From: Mytilus californianus
Lineage: Eukaryota > Mollusca > Bivalvia > Mytilida > Mytilidae
DNA: 64,000 nucleotides
Reading direction: 5' to 3'
Assembly: GCF_021869535.1 (NCBI RefSeq)
Contig: NW_026262582.1
Coordinates: 56,556,851 to 56,620,850, forward strand
This document shows positions 12,901-27,100 of this stretch, in pieces (the stretch's first letter is position 1; every line of letters begins with the position of its first letter). The notes beneath the pieces were generated by a model. That model was not told where the DNA came from, did not search any database, and saw nothing but the letters and a program-made list of their open reading frames with translations. The translations under genes were made by a program, and so were the position numbers.

Positions 12901-15062
12901 CGAATGATCAAATTTATAAAGAAATGTACTGCAAATTTGTTTTGCTATGTTGTTATTTAGCCAGAAAAAGTAGTCAACCAAGCTTTCCTTTTATTGTATC
13001 AGAAAGCATTTTATGAGACCTATATTTTCTTATAATTTATATAAAAATTATGTCCTCTGTTTTTTTTTTCTTATCACATAAATCTTCCCCTGTATAATCC
13101 TTACAAAATATGTTATATTTTTACAATGGTTTAGAACAAGTTTTGTGGCCTGTAGTATTTATTTTATTTTTGAAAATAGCGCAACATAAAATTCATTCTG
13201 AAAGAGTTTTTTTTTAAATTTTATCTCTGGTAGATAGGTGTTACAACTTGGTTGAACAACCTTAACATGACATGATTTATCTTAAACAACCTTAACATGA
13301 CAGGATTTATCTTAAACAACCTTAACATGAAAGGATTTATCTTGAACAGCCTTAACATGACAGGATTTATCTTGATCAGCCTCAACATGACAGGATTTTT
13401 CTTGAACAACCTTAACATGACAGGATTTATCTTGAACAACCTTAACATGACAGGATTTATCTAACTGAAAAAAAAGTTTGATAAATTATATTAAATATTC
13501 ACAATAACACATTACATCGTAAAATATAGCTAAAATTAAGAGGAAACGGTTATCATCAAGAAATTATGCTCTTGCTAATATCGAGGGTATGTTCATATAG
13601 CATAATAAAAGTAAAGTACATACACACATAAAAGAAGTATTTCCATATATTTCCTGGCATTGTCCGTGAACGTTCATAATTTGTCCAGGTGGAACCGATA
13701 AAAACGGTTTGACAACTCCATTTGTAATTGATGACCCGCTGCTATCTTCTGCTAAGCAATTGGTGTGTCTAAAAATAACACGAAAAACAGAGCTCTGTTA
13801 TGAATGAAAAAAAAACTGTTAATCTTAATGCTATATGTGTGATGATTTCTCGATGATATATGTGTGATGATTTCCCAATGATATATGTGTGTGATGATTT
13901 CAACATCTCGTCAGTACAAAAAATATACTGTGAGCACTAATATTAAACCTTGGATTGAAAATACACATATCATTACAGTGCAAATAAATGACAAAACGGA
14001 ATAGAGTTTTTAAAATGCGATTGGATTTACCTCTAACATATGTGTAAACATGAACTCCTTGCACCGTTTATCTAATTTGTTTTAGCAAAAACAAACTTAC
14101 AGTTCTCTCATTTTTTTGACCTGCTGTTTCATCTGATAAATTGAACAATCGGAAAATTTGAAACTGTATTCCACCGTTTTTCTGTTGATTATGGCTGATG
14201 ATGGCGCCATTATATAATTCATTGCACTAGGACAATTAGATGCTTCTGGTACACTGTCACCGTCGTGATGTATAACTCCAAGGCTAAAATTGAACATAAT
14301 AAACTGGTTTACCACAAACCACACAAAAAAGAAGCATTAACTCATTAGTTTAAGTAATATCTGTGTCACATATGACCACGAATATGGCCCATTTGTTGTA
14401 ACTACAATCCCTTGCTCTTTCCCTCCATTGTAACATTACCGAATGCTACCGGAATTTTACTTTCACGAGCAATACGATGGATGTCACTATAGTTGAACAA
14501 GAACTGCTTACATTTCTGGAGCACTTGTGTCCTTTTCGGTGGGGATAGTGTTTCTAATCAATCTTTTCGGTGTTTTGTTATTATTGTTTCTTTTTACGTC
14601 GTCGTTTTTCGTTTGGTCATGGTGTTGTCTGTTTTTATTCTTTACTTTTGGTCATGGTGTTGTCGGTTTTTATTCTTAACGTTTGGTCATGGTGTTGTCG
14701 GTTTTTATTCTTTACTTTTGGTCATGGTGTTGTCGGTTTTTATTCTTAACGTTTGGTCATGGTGTTGTCGGTTTTTATTCTTAACGTTTGGTCATGGTGT
14801 TGTCGGTTTTTATTCTTTACTTTTGGTCATGGTGTTGTCGGTTTTTATTCTTAACGTTTGGTCATGGTGTTGTCGGTTTTTATTCTTAACGTTTGGTCAT
14901 GGTGTTGTCGGTTTTTATTCTTAACGTTTGGTCATGGTGTTGTCGGTTTTTATTCTTTACTTTTGGTCATGGTGTTGTCGGTTTTTATTCTTAACGTTTG
15001 GTCATGGTGTTGTCGGTTTTTATTCTTAACGTTTGGCCATGGTGTGGTCTGTTTTTATTCTT

Positions 15063-15102
<40 letters not shown>

Positions 15103-18100
15103 TAAAGCATGATATACGAAAACTACCAGTATAAGGAATTCAAAAATTATTTAAAAAAATACAGATGTGGTATGATTGCCAAGAAGACAACTATCCACCA
15201 AAAACCATTGTAGACAACTATAGGCAACGTACGGCCTTCAAATATCGGTTCATTTTCCGGGTAACAGGTTGACCTTCTGTGTTCCCTACTAAGGAAAGAA
15301 GTTTAAACTTTTAATCGCTAACATTGATAACATGACAACTATAGTATTCTATAACACATATGAATATGTCATACCATATAAAATAAGAAGCTGTGGTATA
15401 ATTGCCAATGAAAAAACTCAGCACTAGAGGCAAAATGACATAGAAGTAAGCAACTGCAGGCCACCAACTGTTACAATGAGTAACACCCATACCGCACAGC
15501 AAGCTATAATAGTCCCGAAATGAGAAATGTAAAACAATTCAACAGAGAAAACTCGAAAAACAATATTGATATACGGCAACAAACGACAACCACTGAATTA
15601 CAGGCTCCTGATTTGGGACTGGCACATACAGAATGTGGCGGGATTAAACATGTTTATATAACACAAATGAATATGTCATACCATATAAAAACAAGAAGCT
15701 GGGGTAAGATTGTCGACGAGGACACTTTCCACTACACTAGAGACCAAATGACGTAGAAGTAAGCAACACACGCCATAAATAATGAGCAAAAACCATAACC
15801 CACAGCAAGCTATAAAAGGTCAAGTAATGACAAATGTAAAATAAATCAACCGAGAAAACTAACGGCCTGATTTATGGGCAATACAACGAAATTAAATATT
15901 GATATACAGCAACAAACGACTACCACCGAATTGCAGGCTCCTGACTGGGGACAGGCACATACAGAATGTGGCGGGGTTAAACATGTTAGCGGGCGCTCAT
16001 CCCCACTCAACTAAACCTGGCACAGCAGAGTAACAGAACAATACAAGAACAAACTGTACAAAACAATAAACGAAAAAAATATGATAAACAGTAACAAACG
16101 ACAACCACTAAATTACAGGCACATTACAGAATGCGGCCGGGTTTTCCTGTTTTCAGTGTCAGTTACTTTAATTTTGCTTTATATACAGACACAACATTCT
16201 GTACTTACTTATTACAAACAGAATATCACCTTATTTCAGATTAAGTTTTTTTGTAAGTTGTGTTTTGTATCGATCTAATGTGTCAATATAAATAAGAAGA
16301 TTTGGTATGAGTGCCAATGAGACAACTCTGCATCCAAGTCACAATGTATTAAAAGTAAACAGTTATAGGTCAAATTACGGCCTTCAACACAGAGCCTTGG
16401 CTCACACCGAACAGCAAGCTATAAAGGGCCCAAAAAATGACTAGTGTAAAACAATTTAAACAGGAAAAATAACGGTCTAATCTATATAAAAAACGAGAAA
16501 CGAGAAACACTTATGAACCACACCAACAAACGACAACCACTGAACAACAGGCTTCTGACTTAAGACAGGTGCATACAAATGCAGCGGGTTTAAACGTTTT
16601 ATCAAGCCTTTTTTCCACTGATTTTTACAGTTTGATGTTATATTCCGCTAATACACCACTGGCCGAGCTTAAGGGAGGTCGAGACGCCCGCAAAAATGTT
16701 CAACCCCGCCATGTACTGTATGTGTCTGTCTCAAAGAAGGAACCTGTAATTTCAGTGGTTGTCGTTTGTTGTTGTTTATTATATATTTGTTTTTATTGTT
16801 TTGTACATAAATTAGACCGTTAGTTTAAATTGTTTTACATGATTTTGTGATGATCGGGCATATTATAGCTTGCTATGGTGTATTGGTTTTGTTCTTTTGA
16901 CGAAGGCCGTACGGTTACCTATAGTTGAAAACTTCTATGTCATTTAAACTGTGGTGGACGGTTGTCTCATTGACAATCATACCAAATCTTCTTATTTTAT
17001 ATACTGTACACGTTGGAAATGACGTTTCTGCGTAAAAGGGAGTAATCCAGTGTAAATCTAAGGGTCTTCTTTTTTGCAAACATATCATACTAAAATCAAC
17101 CCAAAATGACCATATTTCTATTAATCCGATCATACAACGTACTGCTTTCAATAATAATCTATTTCAAAAGGGATATTGTACTAATACCGTGCGCAACGCC
17201 TGATTGTGTGATTATGTAGGATTAACACCGTCACGATGGGTGTCACACATGGAGCCAGAATGCTCACCATTACAAAGCATCTGAGATTGTCCAAGGTTTT
17301 TGGTGAGGTGCGTATTGCTCCGTCATTAGTTTTTTATGTATTGTTTCCCGGACTGTTGTTTGTCTTTTCGTTAATTTTCAGTGTTTGCCACGACTTTGTC
17401 TGTCTCTCTTCTCTCCTTTTTACTGGCATTTGCAACTGCAGAACGCAGATGTTTAGAATAATAATGGTTGAAAGAGTGACTTATTTTCCTACGTACTTTT
17501 TTGCTCAATAAAAAGAATTTTGTTAGTAAAGATTAAATACTTTATTCAAAGTTATATGATTCCTGTGCCTTCATAACAGTAAATTGTTCAGTTAACTTGA
17601 AGATGTAGAATCATTTGACAAAGGTAGTACACTGTATGTTTATAAAAATCGTTAATCTAAGTAAAAAAGTGGGCAGACTGTGACATCAATTTAACGCGAA
17701 ATAAAAGACAATTTCAATAAAGAATTACTGTTGAAAATATATAATACCTTTTTTACAAAACTTTATTATGTCTGGCGTGTCCCTTGTTATTTCATATTTT
17801 ATTGTATTCGTTGGCGTGTTATGTACTTTTAATTGTATCGTGTTGGAGTTAATATTTTATCATAATTAGATGAAACAATTATATAACCCACTCAGTAAGC
17901 CTTAGAACTAGAATACGCTTGGTATTAGATTTAATGGCGAATGTTCCTAACTTAAAGTTCTTATCATTGCCTAACCATATTTTAGATACACAAATTCATA
18001 TCTCTTAAACTGATTATATACTAACAATATCATTTAATATCCATTTTTAGCCTTAGAAATGTTTATTTTGAATGATCAAATTTTGTTTTATCGTATTAGG

Positions 18101-21100
18101 TAGCCTGGTATTACTTTAACAGAATATCTTAATCATAATTTTAACTAAATCATCATTACATTTGAATTTTATTAATCGAATATTTTTAAGGATTTGAGAT
18201 TCGTTAAAACTTGATCACATGTAAATATATATTTACTCAGATTGCACGACAATACTGTTGTGTTTAGCTTTTCGTTGGTCAAAAACAGCATATTACACAG
18301 GGCATACAGCATGTTACTAAAAATACATTCTAGAAATCCTCAATTTTACATTGTTCATGCAATAGTTGTTGATTAACAATATAACAATTGTAGCTTTTGG
18401 TTGCGGTCAATAGGATGTTATATCGACCTAGAGAAGCATATCGACCTCGGACTCCGTCCTCAGTCCATATTCTTCTCTTAGGTCGATATCACCTCGTATC
18501 GACCTCATACAAAGTCTATAATTGTATAATATCGTACTTTGCGGCATATGTATTTTGAAGCTTAAAGTAAAGTCACCGAGTGTACCATCTACCTGGTTGT
18601 CAGTGCTTATGTATTGGCAAAATTTAAACTAAACGGTTTATTTGTTTATTCCCAGTCAATTGTGCTTAAATTAAGGTTGCAACTCCTTCAGTCAAAGTTG
18701 ACCTTAGACGGTTTCAGTTTTCGGTTAAGGCATTTTTCATTTTTTATGCATGCTCTCAAAAGTGTTATATTTTTGGCTCTCCAAAGTTTTGGTCTCGAGC
18801 GTGCGTGATTGATGTTATTCCTAAAACACTTGTTACACACATGGATAATAATATCCTACAGTTCTTACGTATTATTGGGATGCTGTCTCATTAACCTTTA
18901 ACCTCACATTTCCTTTAATTTTAATAACTAGTAAAGAATTGTAAATAATAGATATTTTTTAACACGGATGCCATGGAGGAAATAAAGACTTTAGTTTAAT
19001 TGTGATTTCGTTTTACTTTTGATAGATTGATTTATTGTTGATTGCTTAACGTCCACTGGCAAATATTTCTTGCATGCATATGCAGGACGCTCACAAAATA
19101 GCATTATATTAAATATTAAAGTATTTGGTCCCTGACATTGCAAATATATTTAAATATTTCAATTATCTCATAAACTTAGTGTGCTTTGGAGATTACATCA
19201 GTAAGACATGAAATATGGACACTTAAGATCAAAAATGCTATTTGCTATGTCAGGATGACTAAATAATCATGTTAAAATTGACATATTCAACCTGTAAAAT
19301 TGCCCATTTCATTACAAATAGTTACTAGCAATGGTTAATCCAAAAAGATAGTGCATCCGCATTTACTTATTGCATAAGACATCTTGTGGCAAAATATGTT
19401 TTTGGAAAGGCATTAACCCATATCTAAATATGCATGACAAGTTCTCAAAATGAGGCTATTAATTATAAAAATAAGTAGATGTGGTATAATTGCAAATGAG
19501 ACAACTCTCCACTAGAGACCAAATGACGTAGAAGTTAACAACTATAGGTCATTGTACGGCCTTCAACAATGAGCAAAACCCATACTGCATAGTCAACTAT
19601 AAAGGCCCCGAAATGATAAACGTAAAACAATTCAAAAGAGAAAAATAACGGCCTGCTTTATGTACAAAACAATGAAAGAAAAACCAATTTGATATACAGC
19701 AACAAACGACAACCTCTGGATTACAGGCTCCTGACTTGGGGCAGGCACATACAGAATGTGGCGGGGTTAAACTTGTTTGTTGGCGCCAAACCCTCTCCCT
19801 AACCTGGGACAGTGGTGTAACAGTACAACATAAGAACAAACTATAAAAATCAGTTGAAAAGGGCTCAACTCATCAGACTGATACAAAGCAGAAAAAACAT
19901 CTAACAAAACACAGACCGGACGTGGCAAGGTATTTATACATCCCAACAACAAAAAAGACACTAAGAACAGATCTATTAAGTTGTAGAAATGCGTGATCTG
20001 AGCACATACGTTCATCTTTTTACTTTAAAAAAAATTCCAACAGTTTTATATATCTATCATTTAATATCCATCAGATGTTCACAAGACATAATGATTATAC
20101 GTCAGATATTTTTTGTTAAATGATAGATTCAACTGTTTAAATTTGAATTGAGGGAACGAAAATGTAGCCTTAATCATTATTCCTTCTGCTTTAGACTGCC
20201 AATAAAAATATGATAAGATGGATAGGGCCATCATATAGGGGCATCCATTTTGCATTGCTACAGGCCAACCATGCACACCTTCTGCAAGGCATTTCTACTC
20301 TTGTTCAAACATATTCAATACCACCCATTTCGTAACGAATCTATAAATTGATAAAAAAAAAACAAATTGAAGAGATATTTACTTCAGCATTGAAATAGAA
20401 GACAAAAAAAAATATTGTGAACCAATTATATTTCCTAACATGCACTGTCAAATATTTCGTGTTAATTCGTTGTTGCTGATACTAAATTGTGATACCTGAA
20501 GACAATTATTATATATTTGGTTTATAATCCTTAAACTACATGGCATCAAATAAGGAAATCCCTTAACAATTCAATCCATGGCTGACTTCAAATTAGTGAA
20601 CACTGGAATAAAAGTGATTAAACAAAAACGTGTACTCTCTCTTAGTTGCACTTCTCTGGGTTGTTTTGTAGTGTTGTGTTAAATTTTACTTCGAATAATG
20701 TAAAAAGAGAAATGTCAATTGACATACGCTGTCTCCTAATTTCTACAACAAACAACGATGTCAATTGACCTCGGCTGTCTTGTAATTTCTTCAACAAACA
20801 GCAATGTCAATTGACCTCGGCTGTCTTGTAATTTCTACAACAAACAGCGATGTCAATTGGCCTCGGCGGTCTTGTAATTTCTACAACAAACAACGATGTC
20901 AATTGGCCTCGGCTGTCTTGTAATTTTTACAACAAACAGCAATGTCAATTGACCTCGGCGGTCTTGTAATTTCTACAACAAACATCGATGTCAACTGACC
21001 TCGACTGTCTCCTAATTTCTACAACAAACAGCGATGTCAATTGACCTCGGCTGTCTCGTAATTTCTACAACAAAAAGTGATGTCAATTGACCTCGGCTGT

Positions 21101-24100
21101 CTTGTAATTTCTACAACAAACAGCGATGTCAATTGGCCTCGGCTGTCTTGTAATTTCTACAACAAACAGCGATGTCAATTGGCCTCGGCGGTCTTGTAAG
21201 TTTTACAACAAGCAGCAATGTCAATTGACCTCGGCGGTCTTGTAATTTCTACAACAAACAGCGATGTCAATTGACCTCGGCTGTCTCCTAATTTCTACAA
21301 CAAACAGCGATGTCAATTGACCTCGGCTGTCACATAATTTCTACAACAAAAAGCGATGTCAATTGACCTCGGCTGTCTTGTAATTTCTACAATAAACAGC
21401 GATGTCAATTGACCTCGGCTGTCTTGTAATTTCTACAACAAACAGCGATGTCAATTGGCCTCGGCTGTCTTGTAATTTCTACAACAAACAGCGATGTCTC
21501 ATTTCATATAGATTTTAATTACTTTCTTACTAAATTTGTCTCATTATTTATTTGTTGATTGACAATTAAACGGAAAACAATTTAGTCATTCTTTACTTAC
21601 TTGTGTCCAAGTTCGTGCGCTGCGATTCCCCCTGAATTATATGATCCATGGTCAACAATAACGGATGTACTCATAGATGTACATATCCCACTTAAATAAC
21701 TCGTTCCTACAAATAGAATAATGAGGCTCTACTAAACACTTTCCAACAAACCATAAAATAAAACTATTAAAAGTATGTATGCCATAATGCTGAATTTGTG
21801 CTTAGCACACGTTGCTCTTAAATGGAATAGGTATACTGACCATTCCACCCAGTGATACTATTGAAGGCTTTGGTTGTGACCTATTCTGGCACTCTAAAAC
21901 ATTCAAGTTCTTTTGAACCTGGCCACCGATAGAACCCTCAAAGAGTGATTTCAAGGATTCTTTAATGTACAGAGTAATTGTCACCCTACATCCGCCATCG
22001 AATTTAACGTACTTATTCAGACCGGACGAGAGTTCATTCGTATGTATAATTCGTCTCAAATTTAGCCCAACAATGTTAGATTTTCAAATTTTCAAATTGT
22101 TGTGCTTCCCTCAGCGGGATTCGAACCCTTACTTCTGTGACATCGTGGCAACAATGTCTATCTCGCGCAGCCAAACGGACCCCCTATTGAGCATGTGATT
22201 CATGCCTGTTGGGGGATCATATTTCTTTCAGCCAGTCAATCTTTCGGACATGTGCAAATGGTAAGAATGCGACTTTAAACATAGTAAATATACTGTAAAA
22301 CTTTTTTTTAAAGATTAGATACAGGCTAGCACCTTATTATCGATATTGATCTTACACAACAGCACACGGTTTTACAACAGAAATAACAATACATAGACTA
22401 TTAGATCACTTGAAAACAGGTCATTATGATTGATATATACAATTACTTCAATAATGGTCAACAGAAACGTTTTACTTAAGGGAGATAAAGTATTGGTAAC
22501 ATACCTAATATGTATCCTCTGCCATTTGTAGCATCATGTCTGAAAAAATATTAAACTTTAGGTACAAACCTCGATTTTAACGCTTAATTTTTGCAGGTGT
22601 TTAAAACATAACGAACTTAAGATAATATGATAATATGATCTATCACTATATTGAAAAGTGTAACCATATCTAAGCCATGGTCAAATGTTTAATTTCCACA
22701 TTTTTATTATGGATACTCCAGTTTAAGTTAATATGTTGGAAGTATTTTAAACCTGAAAACCAAGGATGTTACGACCAACGGATTTCTATATTTTCACCAT
22801 TTATTTTTTAGAGCATATTTCGTTTATTCCGACAATTCTAATTATTTTTATCCTGCAATTAGCTATTTAAAAAAAAAATGGGTACTATACAAATTATCTT
22901 TTTGTATATATCTATATATATATATATATAAAATGACTGAATAATAGCCAACGATAAATCTTACGGGGCGATGGATCATATAAATATGATACAGTACACT
23001 ACAAAATATAATATATACCCAGTCTAAAAGGGTTCAACATCACCAAAAAATGACAATAAACGAACAAATGTAACTATAAATATTTCGGATAACAGATATC
23101 CTTCATCAGTATGAGTACGATGTAAAATGAATCAGATCAATCTATTCTGATTATTAAAACTATAGCAATCTTGAATTCTATACAATAAAAAAAGTGAAAC
23201 AGTTTCACCCGATAATCATATGTAGAGACGCTAATAAATTTTCAAAAAACGACTCAAAGACATGCCTAAAATGAAAATAGTAATTAGAGATACGAACTGG
23301 CACAACTCTAAAATTCCAAAATGACGTCAGTTAAGATGTTACAACAACTGCGTGTAAATACATTCCCAAAAAACACCACTGATCGATATAAGCTGGTAAA
23401 ATATGTCAAACAGAGGCTGCGTATTTATCATCCCAAATAAATAGCAGTATTATAATGAAAAGAAAAAATAATAGTAAATTTGGGCTAAGATTAAATAATT
23501 GGACGTGGATGCGTACTTGTACATCCCTACCAAATGAAAAGAACCCTAGCTGGTATTTAAACTAGTAAAATTCAAAAAATTCCAAAAGAATCCTTAAAAG
23601 AATCCTCTAATAAAAGCTGTTCAACTGCAGGATGGTGCAAGTCGTGTGGTAACAGACGATGTCTGACTTGCCAACAAATACTGAATACTCAAACATTTAC
23701 TTGCCACTCCACCGGGGATGTGTACACTATATTTTGTAATGTAACTTGCAAAACACAGAATGTGGTATACCTTCTTCAGTGTCGATGTGGCATTCAGTAT
23801 ATTGGCGAGACAGAACAGCCAGTCAACAAACGCATGAATGGTCATCGAAGTGACTACACCTGCAAGCCTGACCTCCCCGTAAGTCTGTCTTTCGGCCCTT
23901 GACGAACCCTAGTTGTGGTCTATGATTGTGATGGTAAGGTTTTTGAGATCAGCTTGGGTGTGCCCAGGTGATATCAAATGACGACTTACGGGGAGGTCGG
24001 GCTTGCAGGCGTAGTCACTTCGATGGCCATTCATGCGTTTGTTGAATGGCTGTTCTGTCTCGCCAACGTAATGTATGTCCTTACGTGTAAGGTAAGTATA

Positions 24101-27100
24101 CACGATTATTTTACATATTTGGTATATACATGCTATTATACTTTGATATCACCATGTACTAGTTGATTGCAGGATCGCCAGTACATTATATATATATATA
24201 TATTTATATACAATTCGTCTCAAATTTTGCTCAACAATTATATATAACAAAAGAAAACAACCAGCCAACACAATTAACAGTCTAGAATTGACGATATTGC
24301 ACAAACAGGTAAAATTTGCAGGTTTGTTCAAAAAACTTTTATCAGTATCGTTGTATAAATCTTTAGGCTTTTAAAAATCTGTATATAAATGGTGAGTACA
24401 TGGTTTAAACATATTTGGTTAAACCTACTCTGTAAAGAACATGGCGTGGTCGTGTTTTGGTAAATTTGTTGATTTTTTCAGAAAGTTCGTCAATCCTAAC
24501 AATGTCGTACTTCCATCCACCTTTGATCGTTTATCCTGTCCCTGGGAATAAGTTAATACAAAAGGCATATCTGTAGGATTCTGGAAGTAAATAACATCTT
24601 GATTGGATTTATAACCTTTCTTGTCGTGTGATTTTATTTGTCTTTGAATTATCTGTGCAGATTTTAAAAATAAAACATAAAAAGCGATTGAACATAATTC
24701 AAGGTTTTAATATTTGTATTGAACTGTGTAAATATGTAAATAGGACTTGAAGAAACATTCAAATTAAAGTTCCATTGCTTTTTGAACTTTTCTAAATATG
24801 TGTTTTTGGGTAATAATAAAGTGCACTAAACAGTAATCCGCAAAAGTGTACTAAACAGTAATCCGCAAAAGTGCGAGTTACAAGGACAATTTGTATGGAA
24901 ATGAATCAATAGCATTGTATACTTTTACCCACAATTTTTATCTTGTGTATAGTAATTTTCATTTACATGTTAAAAGGGTAATAACTCTTGCTTATTATTA
25001 ATTTAGCCTGGCATCCTGGCCAAATTTCCTCTTGGTGTCAGTCTATTGTGGAGCAATGAACCAGGAATCCAGGCTATTATAAATTATTATGTGTATGCAG
25101 CTGTTATTTCCAAGGTTTTTCATTTGTAAATTTCTTTTAAACATTTAGCTGAAGACTGTGGTTTTACTAACTTTATTAGTACTGATTTTTTATTTTGAAT
25201 AATGGCTACAACTCTAGTGAGCATGGAAAACACACATGAATACATTCACCACATACATACATACATTTGATTTATCGAAAAAAGATTTATAATGTAGATT
25301 CTACACCTAATAGTATATATAGCAACCCTTCGACACGTTAAGCTTAAGACATATCGGAATCGAATAATGTCTTCAGGAATAAACTGTAATATGAGGTTTT
25401 GAAGACAAGTCCGAGTCTTTACATATCAATAAGGAGGAATATGAATAACAATATACTTACCTTTGCAACAAAAAATCCAGCCAGTTTTATTTTTATATGA
25501 AAATCAGTATTATTAATTGATGAAAAACGTAAATCTATCTACAAAAAAAAAACAAAATAAAGAAATCTAAGGATCTTTTTCATATTGTATATTCTCTTAT
25601 AAATTGATTGATACTTGGTTATTCCTTGGACATATCAGTACTTACGTGTGCAGATTATATTAACCTGTTCATTTATTTAAAAAAAAAGACGATTTAAAAA
25701 AGGTTGGTATAATTTTACTACTTTTGCAATTTGGGGGGCCAAATAATGACCTTTATCAGACTTCCTCCTTTATAAAGTATTATTTGACAACAAATGTAGC
25801 AAATTTAATTCACACAATTAATGATAAAAAAAACATCGTATGAAATAAGAATAAGAATAAAGCACGTCATCTTTGAATTTCAAATGAATTAATTTTTTTC
25901 TGAAATATTTTGGATTTGTCTTTGACCTCAAACAAGTAAACGCAAAACAAATAAAGAAAAAAAACTTTGGCATAATCTCATTTTCCAAAAGTATAGAAAT
26001 GTTAAATTTTATTCGGATTCAGAATTCCCTTTTCTGTTGTTTTAAATACTGGTTCATTTGTATTTTTTCCCATTCAGCTTCAAAATGTCCTTCTTAAAAA
26101 CTAAGATACGGTGTACAATTTATACCTTTTTTCTTGTAACTCGATTCCAAAATATCGTCATTTTAATGGACATTAGTTGATTTTATAACCTGTTGTTTTC
26201 ATTTTTTAAAACACACCATCGGAAATATTTTACTATGGTTTATTGTTCCATGATAAGTCTTCGTTTAATTTAATATATGTATAAGTCTACTTACTCCATT
26301 AACAACATGTGTAAAATAATATCTTAATTTCGTCATAGTATCATCATCGTTGCCATGTTTTTTGTAGAATCTGTAAAAATGTCAAATTAGAATCAATTTT
26401 AAATGTGCACATTATGAATAGATCTTTACAACACACCGTAATGTTCTTAGTCTTTAAAGAGCATTAAACAAAATATAGTGGTATTAAGGTAGATAGGGTG
26501 TCTTCCTCCATCTTGGATTTTGAAATACCAGAAAACAATCGGTCTAGATCTTTAATAAAATGTGCAAATTTTGAGAGTAGTCTGTAATTCATGTGTAAGA
26601 ATTTTCATTTCAATATAGAAAATGACATGTTTTATCATATTTATGGTCGTATTTTATAAAAAACAGAATACTTTTGTTTGATTCATTTTTTCCAACTTTG
26701 TCACATAAGGGGAGGCAACTCAAATGTAAAGGCAGATAATTCAGGTAAAGTTACTTTTACAATAGAATGTGTTAGGAATTTACCTATTTTATTATGTAGC
26801 AAGAAAACGGGTCCCGTGATCCCATTTTTTTCTTTTTCTTATCTGAAAGCATAATATTAGAGCTATCTTCTCATATTTTATCTCAAAATTCTATGGTGTA
26901 GTTTTCGTTTTATGGCAGAAAATTGGGTTTTGCATGCATAATCTATACAAAAATCTGTCAATTTTGCACAACCTGTAGCGTGAAAATAAGCCACGTGACC
27001 CATTCTTTTATTATTTTTTTTTAAAAAGCATGAAATAAACTACATTCTGGCAAATTATTAAAAAATTCTATGGATTATAATTTAGACACCCCATCTACCT

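Noticed and set aside
13221-13448. Minus-strand frame with repeated MLRLFKINPV
   Set aside because: It is the 30-bp minisatellite read in a frame that stays constant because 30 is divisible by three.
14493-15112. Open frames of 143 and 84 codons with repeated WSWCCRFLFL / VMVLSVFIL
   Set aside because: They are produced by the 35-bp minisatellite, whose unit has no stop in any plus-strand frame; there is no start context or domain.
20709-21498. CRISPR-like regular array
   Set aside because: The whole 46-bp unit repeats, without distinct spacers, and the DNA is eukaryotic; it is a minisatellite.
21802-22198. Overlapping 85- and 77-codon frames on opposite strands
   Set aside because: They fall in a tRNA-like SINE region with a box B sequence and have no protein family signature.
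23072-23118. Second hammerhead-like core on the minus strand (CTGATGA, GGATA/TATCC stem, GAAA)
   Set aside because: Stem II needs a bulged A and stem I does not pair, so I treat it as a decayed or chance motif despite the nearby Penelope fragment.
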